Positions 53,087-62,871 of a stretch of DNA of 64,000 nt are shown one piece after another. The notes beneath the pieces are model-generated. The model saw nothing but the letters and a program-made list of their open reading frames with translations, did not search any database and was not told the DNA's origin. Numbering within the stretch: position 1 is the first letter of the stretch; each line of letters opens with the position of its first letter. Source of the DNA: CAVVAY01 sp963746465. Its GTDB lineage: Bacteria; Actinomycetota; Actinomycetes; JACCUZ01. The stretch lies in contig CAVVAY010000005.1 of NCBI GenBank assembly GCA_963746465.1, forward strand, positions 806,001 through 870,000. The letters run 5' to 3'. The translations under genes were made by a program, and so were the position numbers.

Positions 53087-53543
53087 GCGGGCGGCTCGTC
53101 AGCCGCCGGATCCCTCCTGATCGGTCGTCGACCGGCTCAGGTCGGCCCACCGCGACCACGATTTCCGGCTCGCCGGCCGACACTGCGAGCACGTCGGCCT
53201 GGCAGACCGTCAGGGTGCGTCCGGACCGGACGACGCGTGCGTCGGCGCGGAACCGCTCCCCGCGCCCGGGGGAGAGCAGGTTGACCTTGAACTCCACGCT
53301 CAGGACGTCGCTGCCGGAGGGCATCAGGGTGAGGGCGGCGTAGCCGCAGGCCGAGTCCGCGACCGAGGTCAGCACACCGGCATGCAGGAAGCCGTTCTGC
53401 TGGCACAGGTCGTTGCGGAACGGCAGCTCGAGGACGACGTGGCCCGGCTCCACGACGGTCGCCTCTGCTCCCAGCAGCCGCAGGAACGACTGGCGGCCGA
53501 GGCTGTCGCGCACCTGGCGCGGGTCGGTGGTCACGCCGGACAT
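52797..53543 (-). CDS. PaaI-family hotdog thioesterase with suspect C-terminal extension
   Basis: The first roughly 133 residues are a complete PaaI/hotdog thioesterase (acyl-CoA ester hydrolysis): FLRLLGAEATVVEPGHVVLE, the catalytic segment CQQNGFLHAGVLTSVADSA, then VEFKVNLLSPGRGERFRADA and ADVLAVSAGEPEIVVAV. Family proteins end soon after that point. Here the frame continues as Arg/Pro-rich sequence to 52797, overlapping the opposite-strand gene. That extension looks like a shadow. A stop occurs promptly in both other frames (53137 and 53099), so a small indel near 53145 may have removed the true stop. ATG 53543 abuts GAGAGG; GTG 53534 is an alternative. Divergent from acnA. Confidence 0.72.
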   Translation of the reverse strand: MSGVTTDPRQVRDSLGRQSFLRLLGAEATVVEPGHVVLELPFRNDLCQQNGFLHAGVLTSVADSACGYAALTLMPSGSDVLSVEFKVNLLSPGRGERFRADARVVRSGRTLTVCQADVLAVSAGEPEIVVAVGRPEPVDDRSGGIRRLTSRPPSGPRPVRGSPTRPPVPRRRPGRRTAPAATAGRRPARVVWPASAAADPGGSTRRPRPGCRSALRLLRRPTRAACRSGRWSAHRQRSPRPSAPPAPR

Positions 53544-53567
53544 CCTCTCGTGCGGCGGTGGCCGCGG

Positions 53568-53597
53568 TGGACAAGTATCTTGATGTCGAGATACCTT
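53568..53597 (+). promoter_or_regulatory. acnA promoter with embedded palindromic operator
   Basis: TGGACA (53568-53573) and TACCTT (53592-53597) with 18-bp spacing form the best sigma-70-type promoter in the window. The near-perfect palindrome GTATCTTGATGTCGAGATAC (53575-53594, 8 of 9 positions paired in the arms) fills the spacer and overlaps the -10, an ideal repressor site. The transcript would have a leader of about 60 nt. Confidence 0.65.
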
Positions 53598-53665
53598 GGC
53601 GTGGGCCGGGAGACGTGACCGACCCGGGTGCGGGCAGGATGAACGCAGGACGAGAGGAGACGCTC

Positions 53666-56461
<2,796 letters not shown>

Positions 56462-56476
56462 TCGCACGATCTTCCC

Positions 56477-56513
56477 AGCTGCCGCCGATCTCTTCGTGAG
56501 GTCGGCGGCAGCT
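56477..56513 (+). terminator. 12-bp perfect stem-loop terminator after acnA
   Basis: AGCTGCCGCCGA (56477-56488) pairs perfectly with TCGGCGGCAGCT (56502-56513), with an inner CTC/GAG pairing around a TTCGT loop. It begins 15 bp after the acnA stop. Confidence 0.85.
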
Positions 56514-56551
56514 CGCGTCCAGGGGTTACCGGGACGCCGTCCACCAGGTAC

Positions 56552-56566
56552 GTTGTGGGCGACAAC
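56552..56566. promoter_or_regulatory. palindrome at the start of the ROK gene, candidate autoregulatory operator
   Basis: GTTGT-GGGCG-ACAAC, with perfect 5-bp arms, overlaps the first possible start codon (GTG 56555). ROK regulators often bind TTG/CAA-type palindromes; specific binding is not shown. Confidence 0.35.
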
Positions 56567-57847
56567 ATTCCTGACGAGCAGAGGACGAGCGCTATCGCTG
56601 TCGTCGACACCGGCCCGGCGACCGCCCGACCGGCCCGCGGAGCACGGTCCGAGGACGTCCGGCGGGAGAACCTGTCCGTGCTGCTCCGCCATGTGCACCG
56701 CCACGGTCCGACGCCGCGCAGCCGGCTGACCTCGACCTCGGGGCTCAACCGCAGCACGATCGGCGACCTGGTGGCCGACCTGGCCGCGGCCGGCCTGGTG
56801 CGCGAGCAGGCCGGCCGGGTCCAGCGCGGCGCTCGCGGCGGCGTGTCCGCAGCCGGCGGGCGCCCGTCGTACATCGTCCTGCCCGAGGCACGGGTGCAGG
56901 TACTGGCCGTCGAGGTCGGCGTCACGCACCTGACCCTGGCCCGGGTCGGCCTCGGCGGCATACTCCTGTCCCGACGCGACCGGCACTACCGACGTGGAAA
57001 CCGCCGTCCGGGGACGGTCGTCGGCACGATCGCCGGCATCGCCGCACAGCTGCTCGCCGAGGTCGAGGAGCCCGCCGTGGTGGTGGGGGCCGGGGTAGCG
57101 GTGCCCGGCATGGTGCGGCAGCAGGACGGCCGGGTGCTGCAGGCCCCCAACCTGGGCTGGCGGGACGCCCCGTTCGGTGCCTCCCTCGCGGCTGCGCTCG
57201 ACCTGCCGGTCACGGTGGGCAACGAGGCCGACCTCGGCATCCGGGCCGAGCAGGTGCGCGGTGCTGCGGCCGGCGTGGCGGACGCGGTTTACCTCTCCGG
57301 GCACTCCGGAATCGGCGCCGGCATCATCGCCGGCGGCCGGCCGCTGGGCGGTCGCGGCGGCTACGCGGGGGAGGTCGGCCACACGGTCGTCAACCCCGGC
57401 GGCCTCTCCTGCCACTGCGGGTCCCAGGGCTGCTGGGAGACCGAGTGCGGAGAGGAGCGGTTGCTCGCACTTGCCGGCCGACCTGCCGGTGGCGGGATGT
57501 CCGGCGTGCGTGCGGTCGTTGCGGCGGCCGCCTCCGGGGACCCTGCCGCGCAGCGGGCGCTCGAGCAGGTCGCGTCGTGGCTCGGCCGAGGCACGGCCAA
57601 CGTGGTGAACATGCTGAACCCCGAGGTCGTGATCCTGGGTGGGGCGCTCGCCGAGGTCCTGGGCGCGGCCGTCGGGACGGTCGGCTCAGCGCTCGAGTCC
57701 GCCGCGCTCGCCGGGCCGTTCGCGCAGGTGCGCGTGGTCCCGGCTGCCCTCGGCTCCGACTCGACCCTGCTCGGGGCCGCCGAGCTCGCGTTCGAGCCCC
57801 TGCTCTCCGACCCGCTGCTCGAGCTGTCCCGACGCGCTGCCTCCTGA
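56555..57847 (+). CDS. ROK-family transcriptional regulator, probable xylose repressor (XylR-like)
   Basis: A 430-residue ROK repressor. It has an N-terminal winged HTH (about 33-80: ENLSVLLRHVHRHGPTPRSR, LNRSTIGDLVADLAAAGLV) and a C-terminal sugar-kinase-like domain with the zinc motif GGLSCHCGSQGCWETECGEE (about 282). Also visible are GAGIIAGGRPLGGRGGYAGE and an ATP-site-like segment VVILGGALAEVLG. It sits directly upstream of xylA, so it most likely represses xylose use. GTG 56555 lies inside a palindrome with a poor ribosome site. An ATC codon at 56594 has AGAGGA 8 nt upstream, so a rare non-canonical start is possible. Confidence 0.86.
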   Translation: MGDNIPDEQRTSAIAVVDTGPATARPARGARSEDVRRENLSVLLRHVHRHGPTPRSRLTSTSGLNRSTIGDLVADLAAAGLVREQAGRVQRGARGGVSAAGGRPSYIVLPEARVQVLAVEVGVTHLTLARVGLGGILLSRRDRHYRRGNRRPGTVVGTIAGIAAQLLAEVEEPAVVVGAGVAVPGMVRQQDGRVLQAPNLGWRDAPFGASLAAALDLPVTVGNEADLGIRAEQVRGAAAGVADAVYLSGHSGIGAGIIAGGRPLGGRGGYAGEVGHTVVNPGGLSCHCGSQGCWETECGEERLLALAGRPAGGGMSGVRAVVAAAASGDPAAQRALEQVASWLGRGTANVVNMLNPEVVILGGALAEVLGAAVGTVGSALESAALAGPFAQVRVVPAALGSDSTLLGAAELAFEPLLSDPLLELSRRAAS

Positions 57848-57883
57848 CCGACCCCACCCACTCCGAACAGAGGACGACCGACG

Positions 57884-59074
57884 ATGAGCGACCTGCGACC
57901 CACCCCGATCGACAAGTTCACCTTCGGCCTCTGGACCGTGGGCTGGCAGGCCCGCGACCCGTTCGGCGACGCCACCCGGGCGCCGGTCGACCCGGTGGAG
58001 ACCGTGCACCGGCTGGCCGAGATGGGGGCCGCCGGCGTCACCTTCCACGACGACGACCTGATCCCCTTCGGCAGCGAGGACAGCACGCGGGACGAGCACA
58101 TCAAGCGGTTCCGCGCAGCGCTGGACGAGACCGGCCTGGTGGTGCCGATGGTCACGACCAACCTGTTCACCCACCCGGTGTTCAAGGACGGCGCCTTCAC
58201 CAGCAACGACCGTGAGGTACGCCGGTACGCGCTGCGCAAGGTGATGCGCAATCTGGACCTGGCCGGCGAGCTGGGTGCCTCGACCTACGTCTTCTGGGGC
58301 GGCCGCGAGGGCGCCGAGACCGACGCGGCCAAGGACGTCCGGGCCGCTCTCGACCGGTACCGCGAGGGCATCGACATGCTGGCGCAGTACTCGATCGACC
58401 GCGGGTACGGCCTGCGGTTCGCCATCGAGCCCAAGCCCAACGAGCCCCGGGGCGACATCCTGCTGCCCACGATCGGGCACGCGCTGGCGTTCATCGCCGG
58501 CCTCGAGCACCACGAGATGGTCGGCGTGAACCCGGAGGTCGGTCATGAGCAGATGGCCGGCCTGAACTTCGTGCACGGCATCTCGCAGGCGCTGTGGGCC
58601 GGCAAGCTGTTCCACATCGACCTCAACGGCCAGCACGGGCCGAAGTTCGACCAGGACCTGGTGTTCGGCCACGGCGACCTGCTCAGCGCGTTCTTCCTGG
58701 TCGACCTGCTCGAGAACGGCGGCCCGGGCGGTACGCCGGCCTACGAGGGGCCGCGGCACTTCGACTACAAGCCGATGCGCACCGAGGACATGGACGGCGT
58801 GTGGGCGTCGGCCGCGGCCAACATGCGCACCTACCTGCTGCTCAAGGAGCGGGCGGCTGCGTACCGGGCTGACCCCGAGGTGCAGGAGGCGCTGGCAGCG
58901 TCCAAGGTCGCCGACCTGTCCGTGCCGACCCTGGCCGACGGCGAGAGCTACGCCGACTTCCTGGGCGACACCTCGGCGTACGAGTCGTTCGACGTCGACG
59001 CCGCGGCAGCCCGCGGCTACGGCTTCGGCCGGCTCGACCAGCTCGCGGTCGAGCACGTCCTCGGCGCCCGCTGA
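57884..59074 (+). CDS. xylA: xylose isomerase
   Basis: A 396-residue class I (actinobacterial-type) xylose isomerase converting D-xylose to D-xylulose, also glucose to fructose. The catalytic His54 and Asp57 are in VTFHDDDLIPFGS. The metal site includes FAIEPKPNEPRGDILL (Glu about 182, with Lys) and VGVNPEVGHEQMAGLNFVHG, with HIDLNGQHGPKFDQDLVFGHGD. The length equals that of Streptomyces enzymes. ATG 57884 is preceded by AGAGGA. The gene lies 36 bp after the ROK gene and 3 bp before the xylulokinase remnant, forming one operon. Confidence 0.97.
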   Translation: MSDLRPTPIDKFTFGLWTVGWQARDPFGDATRAPVDPVETVHRLAEMGAAGVTFHDDDLIPFGSEDSTRDEHIKRFRAALDETGLVVPMVTTNLFTHPVFKDGAFTSNDREVRRYALRKVMRNLDLAGELGASTYVFWGGREGAETDAAKDVRAALDRYREGIDMLAQYSIDRGYGLRFAIEPKPNEPRGDILLPTIGHALAFIAGLEHHEMVGVNPEVGHEQMAGLNFVHGISQALWAGKLFHIDLNGQHGPKFDQDLVFGHGDLLSAFFLVDLLENGGPGGTPAYEGPRHFDYKPMRTEDMDGVWASAAANMRTYLLLKERAAAYRADPEVQEALAASKVADLSVPTLADGESYADFLGDTSAYESFDVDAAAARGYGFGRLDQLAVEHVLGAR

Positions 59075-59077
59075 CGG

Positions 59078-60486
59078 ATGCCGGCGCAGCGGACGCTGGT
59101 CGCGGGGGTCGACTCCTCGACCCAGGCGTGCAAGGTCGTGGTGCGCGACGCCGCCTCCGGGGCCCTGGTGCGCTCCGGCCGTGCCGAGCACCCGGACGGG
59201 ACCGAGGTCGACCCGGCCGCGTGGTGGTCGGCGTTGCAGGAGGCGCTGGCCGCCGCCGGCGGGGTGGACGACGTCGCCGCGATCGCTGTCGGCGGCCAGC
59301 AGCACGGCATGGTGTGCCTGGACGCCTCGGGCGCCGTCGTCCGGCCGGCTCTGCTGTGGAACGACACCCGGTCCGCCGCCGCGGCCCGCGAGCTGGTCGA
59401 CGAGCTGGGCGGCGGCGCTGCCTGGGCGGATGCCGTCGGTGTCGTGCCGGTGGCATCCATCACGGTGAGCAAGCTGCGCTGGTTCGCCGAGCACGAGCCG
59501 GACCTCGCGGCGCGGACCGCCGCTGTCTGCCTCCCGCACGACTGGCTGACCTGGCGGCTGGGCGGCCGCGCCGGCCTCGACGGGCTGCGGACCGACCGGA
59601 GTGACGCGAGCGGCACCGGCTACTGGTCGGCCGCCACCGGCAGCTATCGGCCGGACCTGCTGGAACGCGGTTTCGGGCGGGTCGTTGCAGGTGCCGGACG
59701 TGCTCGGACCGCACGAGCCGGCCGGGTCGCACGGGGGCGCGGTGCTCGGACCGGGTGCCGGTGACAACGCGGCCGCCGCACTCGGAGTCGGGTGCCGCCC
59801 TGGGCGACGTCGTGGTCTCGGTAGGGACCTCCGGCGTGGTGAGTGCTGTCGCAGCGCGGCCCGCGCACGACCCTTCGGGCACGGTGGCGGGCTTCGCCGA
59901 CGCGGCCGGCGGCCACCTCCCGCTGGTGTGCACGCTGAACGCGTCGCGGGTGCTGGACGCGACGGCCCGGATGCTCGGCACCGACCACGACGGCCTGTCC
60001 CGCCTTGCGCTGTCGGCACCGTCCGGGGCCGACGGGCTGGTGCTCGTGCCGTACCTCGAAGGTGAGCGCACGCCGGACCGCCCGGACGCGACGGGCGCGC
60101 TGCACGGGCTGACGCTCACCTCCACCACCCCGGCGCACCTCGCCCGGGCCGCGGTCGAGGGTCTGCTCTGCGGGCTGGCCGACGGGCTGGACGCGTTGGT
60201 CGCGCAGGGCGCCGAGGTGCACCGCGTGCTCCTGGTCGGTGGGGGTGCGCGCTCCGAGGCACTTCGACGCCTCGCACCCGCCGTCCTCGGCTGCCCGGTC
60301 GTCGTGCCCGACCCGGGGGAGTACGTCGCCGACGGGGCCGCCCGGCAGGCCGCCTGGGTGCTCAGCCGTGCGGTCGCGCCGCCCGACTGGGCAGCGGTGG
60401 GGACCCAGGTCTTCGAGGCCGATCCGAGCCCGCGCGTGCGGGCGCGCTACGCCGAGGTCCGGGACCTGACCGGGGACCGGCTCTGA
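59078..60486 (+). pseudogene. xylB: xylulokinase xylB broken by two frameshifts
   Basis: A FGGY kinase of about 470 residues spread over three frames. Piece one (59078 to about 59670) has VAGVDSSTQACKVVV, GGQQHGMVCLD and PALLWNDTRS. The natural continuation VPDVLGPHEPAG and GPGAGDNAAAALGVG is in the +1 frame (about 59680-59795). The remainder (GDVVVSVGTSGVVSAVAARP, VLVPYLEGERTPDRPDATG, VLLVGGGARSEALRRL) is in the next +1 frame to 60486. Each shift needs a 1-nt gain or 2-nt loss. The function would be phosphorylation of D-xylulose. Nothing else is degraded, so either very recent mutation or sequencing errors. ATG 59078 lies 3 bp after xylA. Confidence 0.88.
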
Positions 60487-60539
60487 ACAGCGCGGGTGGT
60501 GCTTGCGCAGGTTTCGGGTCTGCCGACAGAGTGAACGGC

Positions 60540-61679
60540 ATGTCCCCTTCGCGCGTGCGTCGCACCCTCCTGTTCACGGCCCTGGTCGCCGTCGCCTCCG
60601 CTGTGGTCGTCGCCCCCGCCGACGCGGTCGGCCCGCGCGGCCCGTCGGCGTCGCTGGAGTACCTCGGTGACACGACCATTCCCGCGGGCACCCGGTTCGA
60701 GGGGACCGTGATGGGCGGGCTCTCGTCGATCACCTACGACGCGAGCCGCGACGTCTACTACGTGCTGTCCGACGACCAGGGCGGCACCTTCACGCCGACG
60801 AGCACTCCGGCCCGGTTCTACACGCTGCGCATCGATGTCAGCGACGGCTCGCTCGACGCAGGTGACGTCACGGTGCTGTCGACGACGACGCTGCGCGGCC
60901 CCGACGGCCAGCCGTTCCCGGCGTTGAGCCTGGACCCCGAGGGCATGACGCTCACCCCGCAGCACACCCTCGTGGTCACCTCTGAGGGCATCGCCAGCCG
61001 GGGGATCGCGCCGTTCGTACGCGAGTTCTCCCTCTCCGGCCAGCAGCTGCGCGACCTGCCGGTGCCCGGCTACTTCGATCCCGTACCGCCCGACCTCGGC
61101 GTACGGAACAACCTCGGGTTCGAAGCCGCGGCCGTGACGCCGGACGGCCAGCGGCTCATCGTCGGCACCGAGAACGCCCTGGCCCAGGACGGCCCGCCCG
61201 CGACCACCTCGACGACCAGCACGGCCCGCATCCTCAGCTACCACATCGGGCACGGCGGCTCGGACCGCGAGTACGTCTACGTCACCGACCCGGTGGTGGC
61301 CGACTCGTCGATCTTCACCGTCAACGGGCTGGTCGAGCTGCTCCCGCTCAACCAGCAGTTCATGCTCGCGATGGAGCGCTCCTTCTCGGTCGGGGTCGGC
61401 AACGACATCCGCATCTACAAGGTCGCGCTGCCGGGCGCCACGAACGTCTCCGGCGCCCCGAGCCTGGACGGGGTCAAGCACCTGCGGGCCGCCCAGAAGT
61501 CGCTGCTGCTCCAGCTGCCGGCCACGGTCGGCGGACAGCCGCTGGACAACGTCGAGGGCATGACCCTCGGCCCGCTGCTGCCCGACGGCCGCCGGGCCGT
61601 CCTGATGGTCAGCGACAACAACTTCACGACGAGCCCGGCCCCGATCGACAGCCAGGTGCTGCTGGCCGCCCTGGGCTGA
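60540..61679 (+). CDS. secreted esterase-like/phytase-like beta-propeller protein
   Basis: A 379-residue exported protein. The N-terminal signal peptide has a basic start RVRRTLLF, the hydrophobic core TALVAVASAVVVA and a likely cleavage near ADA. The rest matches the phytase-like/esterase-like beta-propeller domain (PF13449): GGLSSITYDASRDVYYVLSD, LDPEGMTLTPQHTLVVTSEG, NNLGFEAAAVTPDGQRLIVG and LDNVEGMTLGPLLPDGRRAV. The substrate is unknown; organic phosphate release is possible but unproven. ATG 60540 is taken; GTG 60531 is the alternative. It has no obvious link to the xylose genes upstream. Confidence 0.85.
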   Translation: MSPSRVRRTLLFTALVAVASAVVVAPADAVGPRGPSASLEYLGDTTIPAGTRFEGTVMGGLSSITYDASRDVYYVLSDDQGGTFTPTSTPARFYTLRIDVSDGSLDAGDVTVLSTTTLRGPDGQPFPALSLDPEGMTLTPQHTLVVTSEGIASRGIAPFVREFSLSGQQLRDLPVPGYFDPVPPDLGVRNNLGFEAAAVTPDGQRLIVGTENALAQDGPPATTSTTSTARILSYHIGHGGSDREYVYVTDPVVADSSIFTVNGLVELLPLNQQFMLAMERSFSVGVGNDIRIYKVALPGATNVSGAPSLDGVKHLRAAQKSLLLQLPATVGGQPLDNVEGMTLGPLLPDGRRAVLMVSDNNFTTSPAPIDSQVLLAALG

Positions 61680-61696
61680 GGGTCCGACCCGGTGCC

Positions 61697-61702
61697 TAGG
61701 GT
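61697..61702 (+). promoter_or_regulatory. -10 hexamer for leaderless TSUP gene
   Basis: TAGGGT, 8 nt before ATG 61711. Confidence 0.5.
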
Positions 61703-61710
61703 GGGGGCCG

Positions 61711-62442
61711 ATGAGCCCGTCCGCCACCTTCGCCGTGATCGCGACGGCCGTGACCCTGGGCGCGCTGGTGCAGGGGGCGGTAGGTCTCGGCCTGGGGCTG
61801 GTCTCGGCCCCGGTGATCACCCTGGTCGACCAGCGGTTGATGCCCGGCACCATGCTCTGGCTCGCGGCGTTCTACCCCTTTCTGACCCTGGCGCACGAGG
61901 GCCGGCAGGCCGACTGGCGCGGGCTCGGCTGGGCGTTCACCGGCCGGGTGCCGGGCACCGTGGTCGGCGTCGGGGTGGTGTCCTACGTCTCGGCCGGCCT
62001 CCTCGGTCTGCTGGTCGGCATCATGGTGCTGGTGGCGGTCTTCCTCACCTGGCGGGTCTTCGCCCTGCCGCGCCGCCGGCCGGTGCTCGCCGGGATGGGC
62101 GTCGTCTCCGGGGTCGCCGGCACTGCTACCTCGATCGGCGGCCCGCCGCTGGCCCTGGTCTACACCGACGTGTCGGGTCCGCGGCTGCGCGCCACCATGG
62201 CGGCCTACTTCGTCGGAGGTGGCCTGCTGTCCCTGGGCGGCCTGGCACTGTCCCACGAGCTGACCCGCCGGGAAGGGCTCTGGGCGTTGGGGCTCGCGCC
62301 GTTCCTGGTGCTGGGGTTCGGGCTGGCCGGGCCGGTACGCCGGCACGTCGACGCCGGGCGGACCCGCAGTGCGGTTCTCGTGGTGTGCGCCTGCTCGGGG
62401 CTGGCGCTGGTCCTGCGCAGCCTGATCGGGGTCGTGGCATGA
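61711..62442 (+). CDS. TSUP/TauE-SafE-family permease
   Basis: A 243-residue membrane protein with seven or eight helices in two repeats. The first repeat has the hallmark ALVQGAVGLGLGLVSAPVI and DQRLMPGTMLWL. The second repeat counterpart is VVSGVAGTATSIGGPPLALV and the YFVGGGLLSLGGLAL segment. Relatives export sulfite, sulfoacetate or other organosulfur anions; the substrate is unknown. The stop overlaps the next ATG (ATGA at 62439-62442). Confidence 0.9.
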   Translation: MSPSATFAVIATAVTLGALVQGAVGLGLGLVSAPVITLVDQRLMPGTMLWLAAFYPFLTLAHEGRQADWRGLGWAFTGRVPGTVVGVGVVSYVSAGLLGLLVGIMVLVAVFLTWRVFALPRRRPVLAGMGVVSGVAGTATSIGGPPLALVYTDVSGPRLRATMAAYFVGGGLLSLGGLALSHELTRREGLWALGLAPFLVLGFGLAGPVRRHVDAGRTRSAVLVVCACSGLALVLRSLIGVVA

Positions 62443-62810
62443 GCCGCGTCGTCGTGCCGCCGGGCTGGCCGGAGGAGGTGCGACCTCCGGACACCCCGGA
62501 CTGGGAACGCACCGCCACCGCGTGGCTGTTCGACCTGTGCCCGCCGGACTACCGCCGGCACGAGGTGCTGCGCCGGCACCCCGCCGTGCTGGCCCGGTTC
62601 GCGGCCCACCACGTGCACGCGGGTGTGCAGGCGGCCCGGCACGGCCTGGCGACGGCTAGGGACGAGCTGCGCGACGTGGCCGACCCGGAGACCGTCGCGG
62701 CCGCCGTCGTGGCCTTCGAGCGGGAGGGCGCCCACCTGGTCCGGACCGAGCGGGCCGTCGCGCTGGTCGAGGAGGCGTTGCGGGGGCGGCGGTTCCGTGC
62801 CCGGCTGTAG
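62439..62810 (+). CDS. conserved actinobacterial protein next to dxs, unknown
   Basis: A 123-residue soluble protein. It begins SRVVVPPGWPEEVRPPDTPD, continues WLFDLCPPDYRRHEVLRRHP with RFAAHHVHAGVQAARHGLAT, and ends ALRGRRFRARL. Proteins of this form occur beside dxs in actinobacteria, but no function is known. It is translationally coupled to the TSUP gene through an ATGA overlap. The extended upstream open frame is a shadow of that gene. Confidence 0.85.
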   Translation: MSRVVVPPGWPEEVRPPDTPDWERTATAWLFDLCPPDYRRHEVLRRHPAVLARFAAHHVHAGVQAARHGLATARDELRDVADPETVAAAVVAFEREGAHLVRTERAVALVEEALRGRRFRARL

Positions 62811-62818
62811 GGCAGACG

Positions 62819-62824
62819 TAGACT
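62819..62824 (+). promoter_or_regulatory. -10 hexamer for dxs
   Basis: TAGACT about 47 bp before GTG 62872, giving a leadered transcript with the GAGAGGAG ribosome site. No strong -35. Confidence 0.4.
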
Positions 62825-62871
62825 CGGGGCCCCGGACCGGACCCGCCGGACCAGCGAGAGGAGCGCCGCGC

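Noticed and set aside
59601..60065. Independent gene inside xylB
   Set aside because: Its only protein-like part is the xylulokinase segment missing from the first frame; the rest is shadow.
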